Numbered from the stretch's first letter, positions 9,760 to 18,107 are shown. The stretch: 64,000 bases of DNA from Synechococcus sp. JA-2-3B'a(2-13) (GCF_000013225.1 NC_007776.1:2858501-2922500); one strand, 5' to 3'. The notes: a model not told the origin generated them from the sequence alone. A program made the numbers and translations.

Positions 9760-9901
9760 CTGGCAGATCTCACAGAATAACAGCAGGTATCAGGCCTGGA
9801 TCCCTATTCTACATTCAGTCCCAGTTGCGCCGAAACCACTGTTGCCTAACTCTCTTCTCCTTTTTGGTTTTGAAGAGGGGGTAGGGACCTGTTTGGGATG
9901 A

Positions 9902-10216
9902 TCATGGCTCAGGGTTGCCGTCGCCAGCCTCTGGAAGTCGTTGGGCCTGTTGGTCAATTCCCTGCTTAAAGCCCAAGGCCACCAAAATATTGGAGAGGGT
10001 GAGAAAAGCCTCTGCCCCTCCATGCAAGGGATCCACATTGGCCAGGGAAGTGCCGTAGTGCATCTGAGCGTACAGCCCTGCCGGGATGCTGACGGCCACA
10101 AAAAGCAACAACAGCCAAAATCCAACCAAAGCCAAACGTGGGATCCGGCGCAGCCGCGACAGAAAGAATAAAAAGACCAAGTAAGGGAACAGAGAGAGGG
10201 CAAATAAACTGTTCAT
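9902..10216 (-). CDS. DUF3593 membrane protein
   Basis: 104 residues with three hydrophobic stretches: LFALSLFPYLVFLFFL, ALVGFWLLLLFVAVSIPAGL and the segment around AFLTLSNILVALGF. The block AQMHYGTSLANVDPLHGGAEAFLTLSN is what I know of DUF3593, a family limited to cyanobacteria and plastid-bearing eukaryotes. Function unknown. Its ATG lies three bases after the TAG of the DUF2499 gene, so the two are co-transcribed and probably translated in sequence. Confidence 0.8.
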   Translation of the reverse strand: MNSLFALSLFPYLVFLFFLSRLRRIPRLALVGFWLLLLFVAVSIPAGLYAQMHYGTSLANVDPLHGGAEAFLTLSNILVALGFKQGIDQQAQRLPEAGDGNPEP

Positions 10217-10219
10217 CGC

Positions 10220-10546
10220 CTAGTCGGGATCCCCCTCCTGTGCAGGCTCGTCGGCTCTCTCAGCTCGCCAAATGCGGTAGGCAGCCCAAGCCAAGGTGCA
10301 GTTGCCCAGCAAGGTGAAGCTGGCCTGTGCAGTCACCACCCAGTCTAACTTGGGGTCGTTGTCAAACCAGTGCCAGGTGATCGCGCACATCGCCCCCGAC
10401 AAAGCAGGCAGCATCGCCCAGCTCAAACTTCGCCATTCGGGCTGGCCCACCCGCTCCCCAAATTGCCACACGAGCACAATAGCAGCGATCCACTCCAAGA
10501 CGCTGGCAATGTGAATCCACCAGGTGGGAAGCGAAAGGGCGTGCAT
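10220..10546 (-). CDS. DUF2499 membrane protein
   Basis: 108 residues with three to four membrane helices. MHALSLPTWWIHIASVLEWI at the start and SGAMCAITWHWFDNDP in the middle are typical of DUF2499, found in oxygenic phototrophs, usually beside DUF3593. The role is unknown; the fixed pairing suggests a small membrane complex. Its ATG overlaps the TGA of nblA by one base (TGATG), a classic sign of translational coupling. Confidence 0.85.
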   Translation of the reverse strand: MHALSLPTWWIHIASVLEWIAAIVLVWQFGERVGQPEWRSLSWAMLPALSGAMCAITWHWFDNDPKLDWVVTAQASFTLLGNCTLAWAAYRIWRAERADEPAQEGDPD

Positions 10547-10722
10547 CAGGCGCTGAGGGAATGACGCAGCAGTTGGCGGTAAGTGGCCTCCTGCAACAGC
10601 ATTTGCTTGTGCAGTTTGACCAAAATGTCTTTGGCCTGCTCGGGGCTCATGCGAGAAACCAAGGTCTCGAAAGCCCGCTGGCGAAATTGCTGCTCCAAAG
10701 AAAGCTCTAGCGTTTCATCCAT
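10546..10722 (-). CDS. nblA: Phycobilisome degradation protein NblA
   Basis: 58 residues from the second of two consecutive ATGs (10725 and 10722), behind GAGGTGAT. The sequence MDETLELSLEQQFRQRAF, then MSPEQAKDILVKLHKQML and a final YRQLLRH, is the NblA pattern: a short helical hairpin that dimerises, binds phycobiliprotein and recruits the Clp protease during nutrient starvation. Length fits the family (about 60). The frame is open 30 codons upstream, but that stretch is unlike NblA and includes the leader. It overlaps the next gene by one base, making nblA the first gene of an nblA-DUF2499-DUF3593 operon. Confidence 0.85.
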   Translation of the reverse strand: MDETLELSLEQQFRQRAFETLVSRMSPEQAKDILVKLHKQMLLQEATYRQLLRHSLSA

Positions 10723-10803
10723 CATTATCACCTCAGGGTGCTCAGGTAGAGAGGTCTGCAAAGAGTTCCAACAGCGCAGATCTGGCCAGGTAGTGCAAGC
10801 AGG

Positions 10804-10832
10804 ATAATACATATCTTAACAAATCGCAACAA
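10804..10832 (-). promoter_or_regulatory. Likely sigma-70 promoter of the nblA operon
   Basis: Read on the minus strand: TTGTTG, 17 bases, TATTAT. The start point would fall near 10797, giving a leader of about 75 bases. No GTA-N8-TAC NtcA site is visible around it. Confidence 0.55.
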
Positions 10833-11099
10833 CGTGACAAGATGCCGGATCTCGACGTGCCGGAAGGGAGCTTGGCCGAGGCGAGGGCAGAGGCATTCAA
10901 CCCAATGGCAGAAAAAGTACAGGCCCGTCAAGTTTGACGAAAGCGCATTTTGGATGGGGAAGGGGGAAGATTTTCCGGCAGGGATCCCTTTACATCCCGT
11001 CATGTTCGGCGATTCGGCAGGGCTCCATGATAGAAGTGAAGTACTCTGGAGCTTTGTTGCCACCCTTGCTGATTGGTGACTTACTTTGCTTGAATTGCC

Positions 11100-11351
11100 A
11101 TGACCATTTTTGTGGGGAACCTAAACTATAAAGCCTCAACAGAAGAACTGAAAGCTTTCTTCCAGCAGAGGTGGAACGTTAAGTCGGTTACAATCCCGAT
11201 AGACCGAGAGACAGGTCAGACACGAGGCTTCGCGTTTGTGGATCTGGCAACCGAAGCTGAGGAGGACGAAGCCATCGAGAGCGCGAACGGGCAGGAATTC
11301 ATGGGCCGGCCTCTGCGTTTGGATCGAGCCAGGCCCCGCCGCCAAGCCTAA
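11100..11351 (+). CDS. RRM-type RNA-binding protein (cyanobacterial Rbp)
   Basis: 83 residues: one RNA-recognition motif covering almost the whole protein, with RNP2 IFVGNL at 3-8 and RNP1 RGFAFVDL near 42-49, then a short basic tail (RLDRARPRRQA). Cyanobacterial Rbp proteins are single-RRM, glycine-poor or glycine-tailed, often cold- or stress-induced, and bind single-stranded RNA. This one lacks the glycine-rich tail. The ~275-base upstream region holds no other gene. Confidence 0.9.
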   Translation: MTIFVGNLNYKASTEELKAFFQQRWNVKSVTIPIDRETGQTRGFAFVDLATEAEEDEAIESANGQEFMGRPLRLDRARPRRQA

Positions 11352-11395
11352 GCAAAGATTGTTCAACCCTGGGTTTGCCATTCTGGGCAACCAAA

Positions 11396-11421
11396 GGACT
11401 CCGTCCCGCTAACGCGAACGG
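11396..11421 (-). repeat. Dispersed repeat A, copy 2
   Basis: Minus strand gives CCGTTCGCGTTAGC then GGGACGGAGTCC, a full-length copy between the RRM gene and sbcD. Confidence 0.85.
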
Positions 11422-11474
11422 CAAGGTTTATCCCAACAGATGGGAGAGCTGCAAAGTCTCCAAGAGCGCCCAAG

Positions 11475-12779
11475 ATGGTAAGGTTGCTACATCTTTCCGA
11501 CATTCATCTGGGCAGTGGTCTTGCCTACGGCCACATTAACCCAGCTACCGGCCTGAATACCCGTTTGGAAGATTTTGTAGCTTCTTTGCGCTTGTGCATT
11601 GACCATGCTCTCAACCAAGCGGTGGATCTGGTGTTGTTTGGGGGCGATGCTTTCCCCGATGCGACACCCCCCCCTCTCCATCAAGAGCTTTTTGCCCAAC
11701 AGTTTCGCCGCCTGGCCGATGCAGGGATCCCAACCGTCCTGTTGGTGGGCAACCACGATCAGTACGGGCAGGGACAGGGAGGCAACAGCCTGGCTATCTA
11801 CCGCGCTTTGGGGGTCTCAGGCTTTATTGTGGGGGACAGACTGGAAACTCATCGGATCGAAACTCGCGGTGGCCCGGTGCAGGTGACCACTTTACCTTGG
11901 CTGAGTCGCTCTGCTCTACTCGCCCAACAGGAAAGCTTGGCGCTTGAAGGGGAAATCCTCGCGCATCAGCTCCTGCAGCGCCTCCGCCTAGCCCTAGAAG
12001 GGGAGATCCGCACCCTGCAGCCAGGGATCCCGGCGATTTTGTTGGCTCACGTCATGGTGGAGACAGCCCGCTACGGAGCAGAACGCCATCTTTCGGTGGG
12101 CAGAGGATTTACGGTGCCCCTTTCGCTGCTGGCTCGGCCTGCCTATCAATATGTTGCCTTGGGGCATGTACACCGTCACCAGGTGCTGTGTCGGGATCCC
12201 TTGATGCTCTATCCCGGCAGCATTGAGCGGGTGGATTTTGGCGAAGAAAAAGAGGAAAAAGGCTGTGTGCTGGTGGAAGTCACCCCTACGGGGGCCAGCT
12301 ATGAATTTTTGCCCCTGCCAACCCGTACCTTTCACACCATTCGCCTGGATCTGAGCGCAGATCCACCCCAGCAGGCGCAGTCCAAGCTGCTGGCCGCCAT
12401 CGCCAAGGCCCCCGTGGCCGGCTCCATCCTGCGGTTGATCTACCGCATACGGCCCGACCAGCTAGAGTGCATTGATGAGCGGGCTCTGCACAACGCTCTT
12501 GCCCCTGCTTTTAGCTACACCATCGCCCCAGAAGTGGTCAGCCCCAGCCGCATCCGTCTGCCGGGATGGGATCCCAGCCGACTTGAGCCCCTGACGGCTC
12601 TGGAGCAGTATTTGGCCAACCGCAGCGATCTGGCCCCCTTGCACAACGATTTGCTGGCCGCCGCCCGTCAGTTGTTGGAGGAATATGCGGATCCCTTGCA
12701 GGACTGGGATCCCAACTGGGAGGAGCCGGGAGCTTCAAGCCCTGCCTCAGCAGAAGAGGAGCAGTTGCCTTTGTTTTGA
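11475..12779 (+). CDS. sbcD: SbcD/Mre11-like DNA repair exonuclease
   Basis: 434 residues. Calcineurin-like phosphoesterase motifs appear in order: SDIHLG (8-13), GGDAF, VGNHDQYGQG, AHVMVE and GHVHRHQ, which supply the two-metal site. The C-terminal ~180 residues resemble the capping and SbcC-contact region of SbcD. It would process DNA ends and hairpins with the SbcC/Rad50 ATPase, but no sbcC gene is in this window. About 120 bases downstream of the RRM gene and on the same strand, with a repeat A copy between. Confidence 0.85.
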   Translation: MVRLLHLSDIHLGSGLAYGHINPATGLNTRLEDFVASLRLCIDHALNQAVDLVLFGGDAFPDATPPPLHQELFAQQFRRLADAGIPTVLLVGNHDQYGQGQGGNSLAIYRALGVSGFIVGDRLETHRIETRGGPVQVTTLPWLSRSALLAQQESLALEGEILAHQLLQRLRLALEGEIRTLQPGIPAILLAHVMVETARYGAERHLSVGRGFTVPLSLLARPAYQYVALGHVHRHQVLCRDPLMLYPGSIERVDFGEEKEEKGCVLVEVTPTGASYEFLPLPTRTFHTIRLDLSADPPQQAQSKLLAAIAKAPVAGSILRLIYRIRPDQLECIDERALHNALAPAFSYTIAPEVVSPSRIRLPGWDPSRLEPLTALEQYLANRSDLAPLHNDLLAAARQLLEEYADPLQDWDPNWEEPGASSPASAEEEQLPLF

Positions 12780-12886
12780 GATGCTCCCTTTGTCGCCTCA
12801 GGGTTCGTAGGGGTGGGGATGGGGGATCCCTGTACGAAGAAATCAGGACAGGAGTGCTCGCCAAAGCTGCGGGCTCCTCAAGCTTC

Positions 12887-12904
12887 AAGTGATCTGAATC
12901 ACTT
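12887..12904. promoter_or_regulatory. CRP/FNR-like dyad
   Basis: AAGTGAT-CTGA-ATCACTT, a perfect 7-base inverted repeat, matching the GTGA-N6-TCAC form bound by cAMP receptor proteins such as SyCRP1. It lies about 110 bases beyond sbcD and 410 bases before the GlsB-type gene, so its target is unclear. Confidence 0.4.
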
Positions 12905-12990
12905 CGAAATGGCAAAAAGCAACACAAACTGAGGATTGGGTTGAAGACGTTGGCAACGACGGCATCAGCTCACTCACAGGGAACTGACTC

Positions 12991-13024
12991 AGACTGGTAG
13001 ACCTCACACTGCCAGTCTTTTTTT
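12991..13024 (+). terminator. Rho-independent terminator, distant from any gene
   Basis: Stem AGACTGGTAG / CTGCCAGTCT (10 pairs, one G-T), loop ACCTCACA, then a run of seven T. It lies 210 bases after sbcD. It may end sbcD transcripts or a small RNA from the 12.8-13.0 kb gap. Confidence 0.75.
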
Positions 13025-13101
13025 GTTTAGGGCCTGGGGGCTGTGAAGTCGCAGCGAGCGGGGGATCCCTTTCTAGCATTCATGAAATTCCCATCTTCTT
13101 T

Positions 13102-13145
13102 TCTATAGAGTCAGTCTATTAAATCTATAGAGTCTGTATATTAAA
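13102..13145 (+). repeat. Two tandem 22-bp units in a promoter region
   Basis: Units 13102-13123 and 13124-13145 share TCTATAGAGTC at the start and TATTAAA at the end and differ at two positions. Period 22 is two helical turns, which suits a pair of regulator sites. Three CAAGTG hexamers follow at 13188, 13199 and 13208. Confidence 0.6.
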
Positions 13146-13258
13146 AGACAAATAACGATCTGTTCTCGGCAGAGGCTACCAATTTGTCAAGTGGGCGTCA
13201 AGTGTGCCAAGTGTACAGAAGGTTAGTTCTCAGGGAATTTATTTTCTCACAACAATAG

Positions 13259-13280
13259 GTATGCTGTAGAAACAGCATAC
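13259..13280 (+). promoter_or_regulatory. Leader hairpin just before the GlsB-type gene
   Basis: GTATGCTGT-AGAA-ACAGCATAC, a perfect 9-bp stem with a tetraloop. It ends three bases before GGAG (13284-13287), the likely ribosome site of the gene at 13299, so folding or a bound factor could affect translation or stability. Confidence 0.55.
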
Positions 13281-13298
13281 TATGGAGAAGTAGGTTCT

Positions 13299-13544
13299 AT
13301 GGACAGTATCCTTTGGTTTCTCTTGATCGGAGCCCTGGCGGGTTGGCTGGCAGGGAATATTCGACGCGGTTACGGATTTGGATTGATAGGCAACATAATC
13401 GTTGGTGTTTGCGGGGCATTTTTTGGCGGGTTCCTCTTCGATTTGCTTGGCCTGTCGGCTACAGGTCTTTTGGGAAGTTTGTTGATGGCTACCGTTGGGG
13501 CTTTGGTTTTGTTGGCGTTAATTGGCTTCGTTCGTCAGGCTTGA
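13299..13544 (+). CDS. GlsB/YeaQ/YmgE-family small membrane protein
   Basis: 81 residues, three hydrophobic helices with the family pattern GALAGWLAGNIRRGYGFGLIGNIIVGVCGAFFGG read in two parts: WLAGNI...GFGLIGNIIVG and a final GALVLLALIG. Members, once called transglycosylase-associated proteins, are often induced by stress; molecular function is unknown. The preceding 500 bases carry an unusual set of signals (dyad, terminator, tandem 22-mers, CAAGTG trio, hairpin), so strong conditional control is likely. Confidence 0.85.
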   Translation: MDSILWFLLIGALAGWLAGNIRRGYGFGLIGNIIVGVCGAFFGGFLFDLLGLSATGLLGSLLMATVGALVLLALIGFVRQA

Positions 13545-13626
13545 TCTTTAAGATGGCCCGCAAGGGCTTGTGTTTCCGTTGGGATCTTGATCGAACATTT
13601 AATCGAACATTTACCGGAGAATTTTT

Positions 13627-14242
13627 ATGAGCATTCGTGTTCTTTCGGCAGCGATGATTGGCTTAGCCATCCCCAGCATGGGTCTGTTGACAATGCCATC
13701 TGCTTCTGCCCAGCACTTGTTTGATTTGGGAGTGCGCCAACTGCAGCCGGGCACCATCATTCCCGTCCAAAGCTTCAAGGGAGAAGAGCCCCAGTACTTC
13801 AGCCCCAACAGCACCCACCCACTTACCCTGCGGGTGGCTCAGGACATCTACAACGGCAGCGGCCAATTGGTAATCCCAGCAGGCAGCGAGGTGCGAGGCA
13901 GCTTACGACCGACTCAGGGAGGGGCCAGGTTCTTCGGCACGGCTTTGATTGCCAATGGGCGACTTTACTCGGTGCAGATGTCTTCTGATTTGATCCACTG
14001 ATTTGATCCACACTGAGAAAGACCCGCGCCACTATTCTGCCGAAGCGATTGCTCAAGATGCAGCCATTGGTGCTGTGGGGGGTACGGTGCTGGGCTTGCT
14101 CACAGGAGGCGTTTCTGCCTTAGGGGTCATTGGCGGAGCCGGAGCCGGAGTGGCGGTGGGCAATATCACAGCACCTCAAGTCGTGGTGTTGCGCCCTAAC
14201 CAAACGATTAACTTGACCCTGAACAGTCCAGTGCGCCTGTAA
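13627..14242 (+). pseudogene. Secreted glycine-zipper protein, frameshifted by a 13-bp duplication
   Basis: ATG 13627 starts a signal peptide (LSAAMIGLAIPSMGLLTMPSASAQ). The frame runs 124 residues through LTLRVAQDIYN...LVIPAGSEVRGSL and stops at 13999-14001. The protein clearly continues in another frame (HTEKDPRHYSAEAIAQDAAI, then a glycine zipper GAVGGTVLGLLTGG) to 14242. The break is an exact tandem duplication of 13 bases; removing one copy restores SSDLIHTEKD and a single ~200-residue protein. The family is conserved-looking but unnamed to me. It could revert by slippage. A TTG at 14003 might restart the second half. Confidence 0.8.
13986..14011 (+). repeat. 13-bp exact tandem duplication
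   Basis: TGATTTGATCCAC occurs twice head to tail (13986-13998, 13999-14011) and shifts the reading frame of the host gene by +1. Confidence 0.95.
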
Positions 14243-14284
14243 CCGGCCAAGTTTGATCCCAAACTTCCAGATGCAGAGAGATAA

Positions 14285-14313
14285 GGATCCCGGCCTAAAC
14301 CGGGATCCCTTTC
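14285..14313. terminator. Bidirectional terminator-like hairpin
   Basis: GGATCCCGG-CCTAAA-CCGGGATCC followed by CTTTCT. It sits between the convergent broken gene (13627) and speA. The stem is built from the GGGATCCC palindrome that is abundant genome-wide here. Confidence 0.65.
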
Positions 14314-14346
14314 TGGTTTCAAGGGTTTCGTAGAAAAAACCCAGCT

Positions 14347-16269
14347 TCAGTGCAAGTAGGTGTAGGCCCGCAAGTTGTCTTCAAAGTGCCGTTGCAAGGC
14401 GCGGGCCTGGGATAGGCTGATCTGCCCCCGTTGTAGGGCGGCTTCGGTGGCGTGGTGGAGGGTCTCCACCAGATCTTCGCTGTTGTACTGCACCCAGCTC
14501 AGCACTTCGCCAATGGTGTCCCCCTTGATGACTTGGGAAACGTGGTAGCCGCCGGGGCGGGAGCGGATATGCACCGCGTTGGTATCGCCAAACAGGTTGT
14601 GCAGATCTCCGAGAATCTCCTGGTAAGCGCCCCCCAGAAACACCCCCAGCAGGTAGGGATGTCCGTTGGGGTCGTGCAGCGGCAAGACCGAGGTGATCTG
14701 CCCGTCTTCGCCGAAGAAGCGGTTGATCTTGCCGTCGCTGTCGCAGGTGAGATCGGCCAGGGTGGCCCATTGGCGTGGCTCCTCATCCAGACGATGAATC
14801 GGCATGATGGGGAATACCTGGTCGATGGCCCAGCTATCCGGCAGGGATTGGAATAGAGAGAAATTGCCGTAGTAGATGCTGGCCAACATTTCGTCCAGAT
14901 CCAAGAGATCCACCGCCACCGGATGCCCCGCTTGGTGCTGCTCGTAGGCCAAGGTGCAGATCTTGTCGGAGCAGTTCCAAAACAGGCGTTCCACCTCGGC
15001 CCGCTCCTGCAGGCTGAGGGATCCCTCAGTGAACTGGCGCAGGGCGGCCTCCTTCAGCTCCTGACAACGGCGGTAATTGACCACCAGAGTATCGGGCTGG
15101 ATTTGGTAGTAAAGCTGGTTTAGCTTCTGGATCACCTCCGCATCGGAAGTGAGCTGGGTGGGCATCGGGTAGGGGCTGGCAGCGTTGACATCTTGCACGT
15201 CAAACACCAGCACCGACTGGTGGGACATGAGGGCGCGTCCGCTTTCGGTCACCAGTACCGGCGGCTGGATCCCGTGGGGTTCCAGGGCGGTGAGCACGGT
15301 CTGCACCACGGTGGCGGCGTAGTCCTCCATGCTGTAGCTCTGGGAAAAAGGATTGGGGGACTGGGATCCGTCGTAATCGACCCCCAAGCCGCCGCCGATA
15401 TCCAGGTAGCCCATGGGGGCCCCCAGCTTGACCAGCTCGATGTAGATTTGGCTGGCCTCCCGCACGGCCCGTCCATGCACGCTCACCATCGAGATCTGGG
15501 AGCCGATGTGGTAGTGCAACAGGCGTAGACAATGCAGCTTGCCCGCTTCCCGCAGCCGTTCCACCACTTGCAAAATCTCGGTGGCCGTGAGGCCGAACTT
15601 AGCCCGATCCCCAGCCGAGGTGCCCCAGCGTCCACTGCCCTGGGCGGAGAGCTTGGCCCGTACCCCCAAGATGGGGTCAATGCCCAGTTGGTCGGCAGCC
15701 TGCAGCACCAGCTCCAGCTCTTGCAGCCGCTCCAAAACGATGATCGGGGTGCGCCCCAGCCGCTGGGCCAAGAGGGCCGTCTCCATAAAGTCGCGGTCTT
15801 TGTAGCCGTTGCAGATCAACAAAGCCCCAGGAGTATCCAGCAGAGCCAGGGCAATCAACAGCTCCGGTTTGGATCCCGCCTCCAGGCCAAAGTGGTAGGC
15901 GCGACCGTGCTTCACCACTTCCTCCACCAGGTGGCGCTGCTGGTTCACCTTAACGGGGTAAACCCCCCGATAGACGTTGGGGTAGCCAAAGCGCTGGATG
16001 GCCTGCTGAAAGCTCTCGCAAATTTGCCGCATGCGGTCGGCCACGATCTCGGGAAAGCGAATCAACAGAGGCAACTGCAAACCCCGTGCCACCAGATCCA
16101 TCACCAAGTGGTACAGGTCAATGCCCGGTTCCTGCTGCTGTAGGCCCTGTGGGGTCACCTCCACATGACCGGCGGCGTTGATACGGAAGTAGGGATCCCC
16201 CCAACCTGAGATGCGATAGAGCTTTTCGCTGTCTCGCAGTGTCCAGGGAGAACGAGTCAAAGTCGGCAT
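14347..16269 (-). CDS. speA: Biosynthetic arginine decarboxylase
   Basis: 640 residues, normal for SpeA. The PLP-binding lysine lies in YRGVYPVKVNQQRHLVEEV; other fold III decarboxylase blocks are FGLEAGSKPELL, HYHIGSQI, YLDIGGGLGVDYDGS and the C-terminal WNCSDKICTLAYEQH. The enzyme makes agmatine from arginine, the first step of the plant/bacterial route to putrescine and spermidine. The C-terminal block (LHNLFGDTNAVHIRSR) is also canonical. A strong promoter lies about 60-90 bases upstream. Divergent from pstS. Confidence 0.95.
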   Translation of the reverse strand: MPTLTRSPWTLRDSEKLYRISGWGDPYFRINAAGHVEVTPQGLQQQEPGIDLYHLVMDLVARGLQLPLLIRFPEIVADRMRQICESFQQAIQRFGYPNVYRGVYPVKVNQQRHLVEEVVKHGRAYHFGLEAGSKPELLIALALLDTPGALLICNGYKDRDFMETALLAQRLGRTPIIVLERLQELELVLQAADQLGIDPILGVRAKLSAQGSGRWGTSAGDRAKFGLTATEILQVVERLREAGKLHCLRLLHYHIGSQISMVSVHGRAVREASQIYIELVKLGAPMGYLDIGGGLGVDYDGSQSPNPFSQSYSMEDYAATVVQTVLTALEPHGIQPPVLVTESGRALMSHQSVLVFDVQDVNAASPYPMPTQLTSDAEVIQKLNQLYYQIQPDTLVVNYRRCQELKEAALRQFTEGSLSLQERAEVERLFWNCSDKICTLAYEQHQAGHPVAVDLLDLDEMLASIYYGNFSLFQSLPDSWAIDQVFPIMPIHRLDEEPRQWATLADLTCDSDGKINRFFGEDGQITSVLPLHDPNGHPYLLGVFLGGAYQEILGDLHNLFGDTNAVHIRSRPGGYHVSQVIKGDTIGEVLSWVQYNSEDLVETLHHATEAALQRGQISLSQARALQRHFEDNLRAYTYLH

Positions 16270-16325
16270 AGTAGTCCCCCAGATACCGAGATGTGAACAG
16301 CGCAGGATTTCTGCACAGAATTCAC

Positions 16326-16355
16326 AATATATTGCCCTATTCCAGAATATGTCAA
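16326..16355 (-). promoter_or_regulatory. Sigma-70 promoter of speA
   Basis: Minus strand: consensus TTGACA (16355-16350), 18 bases, TATATT (16331-16326). The start point near 16319 gives a leader of about 50 bases. Confidence 0.65.
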
Positions 16356-16385
16356 GATTTTTCTGGTGCGGGGGGACTCAGGCCC

Positions 16386-16416
16386 AAAAACCGCTAAGCC
16401 TTGCCAGACAAGGCTT
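16386..16416 (-). terminator. Hairpin with T-run on the minus strand
   Basis: Minus strand: AAGCCTTG-TCTGG-CAAGGCTT, five bases, then TTTTT. It lies upstream of the speA promoter, in the speA-pstS gap, so it may stop antisense or a small transcript. I see no gene that it would serve. The rest of this ~450-base gap shows only a weak GC-rich TTGACA/AAGGAT pair (16658-16687) before pstS. Confidence 0.35.
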
Positions 16417-16716
16417 TGGCTTGGGGATCTCTGTGCAACTGCCGCAGAACTCAGCTCGCTTAATCTCTTGTTTGCGCTGTTTTTCTTTGTTTTTCTCTTG
16501 AATTCTCCATTTTCCGTCTCTCCTTTCTGAGCTTGGGTCGGATCCCGACTTTTGCTGGGAAGCGTAGCGAGGAATACGGGGATGGTACAGAGGGAAAGAC
16601 AGCCACCTGGGGAAAGTGGGCCACGCACGGGATCCCAAGAGCTCTCGCCGGCAACCCTTGACAGGGCCCCGCAGGCAAGACAAGGATCGGGGCGGTGACC
16701 TCGGAGAACCTGAACC

Positions 16717-17817
16717 ATGGCTCAACTGCCCCGCTTCCGTCGCCGAGAAGTGTTGCTTTCTTTATTGGCCACCGGCGCTACCTTGAGCGCCTGCCAAAGG
16801 GGATCCCGTTCTGACCAACCCAGCGGCAGGGATCCCGTTCCTGCCTCCGGCAGCCAGTCCTCCGACAAAGTTTTGCTGATCAACGGAGCCGGGTCCACCT
16901 TTCCGGCTCCTCTTTACTTGCGCTGGTTTTCCGATTACCGCCAGGTGGATCCCAAGGTGGAGATCAATTTCCAACCGGTGGGCAGCGCCGCTGGGATCCG
17001 GCAATTTATTGACCAGACAGTGGACTTTGCCGCCAGTGATGTGGCCATGACCGATGCCGAGATCGCCGAGGTGAAGCGGGGTGTGGTCATGATCCCGATG
17101 ACCGCAGGCAGCATTGCCGTAGGCTACAACCTGCCGGGGATCCCTTCTGGACTCAAGCTGTCTCGACCCGTTTTGGTGAAGATCTTTCGCGGCCAAATCG
17201 ACCAGTGGCGGGATCCGGAGATCCTGGCCCTGAACCCGGAGCTAACCATTCCCGATCTGCCCATCACCGTCTGCTACCGCTCCGATGGCAGCGGCACCAC
17301 CGATACCTTTACCCGCCACCTGGCGGCCATCGATCCGGCTTGGGCCTCAGAAATCGGTGTTGGCATGTCGCTAGAGTGGCCGGTGGGCATTGGGGTAAAG
17401 GGCAACGAGGGCATGAGCGCCCAAATGCTCCTCAGCGAAGGGGTGATCGGCTACGTGGAGTCGGTCTATGCCTGCGAGCTGGATCTGTCGGTGGCAGCTC
17501 TGGAGAACCGCCGCGGCGAGTTCATTCTCCCCTCCCCGGAAGCCTCGGCCCTGGCCTTGAGCGAAATTGAGCTGCCGGAAAACCTGCGGGCTTTTGTGCC
17601 GGATCCCGCTGGCCCTGGAGCGTATCCCATCGTCACCTACACCTGGATCCTGACCTACCGCCGGTACTCGGATCCCGCCATGGCCGCCGCCCTGCAAGCT
17701 GTGCTCCGCTGGGCCCTTGCCGAAGGACAAGCCCTGGCCGAGGAGATGGGCTACCTGCCCCTGGCCGCAACCGTTGTGAACCGCGGCCTGGAGGCGCTGC
17801 AGCTTATCCAGAGCTAG
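16717..17817 (+). CDS. pstS: Phosphate ABC transporter substrate-binding protein PstS
   Basis: 366 residues. The start carries RRREVLLSLLATGATLSAC: a lipobox with Cys26 and a twin-arginine-like signal, so the protein is probably a membrane-anchored lipoprotein. Mature-protein landmarks are GAGSTFPAPLYLRW, VGSAAGIRQFI, DFAASDVAMTD, and YRSDGSGTTDTFTRHL, which form the phosphate site. PstS delivers phosphate to PstSCAB; no pstC, pstA or pstB follows here, so it is a solitary copy or separated from its operon. No clear Pho box seen upstream. Confidence 0.9.
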   Translation: MAQLPRFRRREVLLSLLATGATLSACQRGSRSDQPSGRDPVPASGSQSSDKVLLINGAGSTFPAPLYLRWFSDYRQVDPKVEINFQPVGSAAGIRQFIDQTVDFAASDVAMTDAEIAEVKRGVVMIPMTAGSIAVGYNLPGIPSGLKLSRPVLVKIFRGQIDQWRDPEILALNPELTIPDLPITVCYRSDGSGTTDTFTRHLAAIDPAWASEIGVGMSLEWPVGIGVKGNEGMSAQMLLSEGVIGYVESVYACELDLSVAALENRRGEFILPSPEASALALSEIELPENLRAFVPDPAGPGAYPIVTYTWILTYRRYSDPAMAAALQAVLRWALAEGQALAEEMGYLPLAATVVNRGLEALQLIQS

Positions 17818-18107
17818 CCTGGCAGTAGTCCCCCAAGAGTTGCCAATAGCTGCCAACCCAGGCCATACCCCAAGCGGCACCGAAAGCAAGGCTGCTGCAG
17901 GTACGGAGATCCGTAACCGGTCTGCCCTTCAGCCCCGAGAAATGGGCGGCATTCTCGCCCTGGCCTCGCCAACCAGCTGGTTAGGATCGACCCAGGAAGT
18001 GACCAAGCATCTGCCGGATTTTCACAGATTGGCTGCCCAAGCTACTTCACACAGGCTGGCGGCGGTAACCGAAGCAATGTACTCAAGAAGAGGAGAATAA
18101 GGAGCCG

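Noticed and set aside
13102-13145. Two tandem 22-bp repeats as a possible CRISPR remnant
   Set aside because: There are no spacers, only two units and no cas genes anywhere in the window.
16658-16687. TTGACA and AAGGAT as a pstS promoter
   Set aside because: The -10 is poor and the region is GC-rich and dominated by GGATCC; not enough to call.
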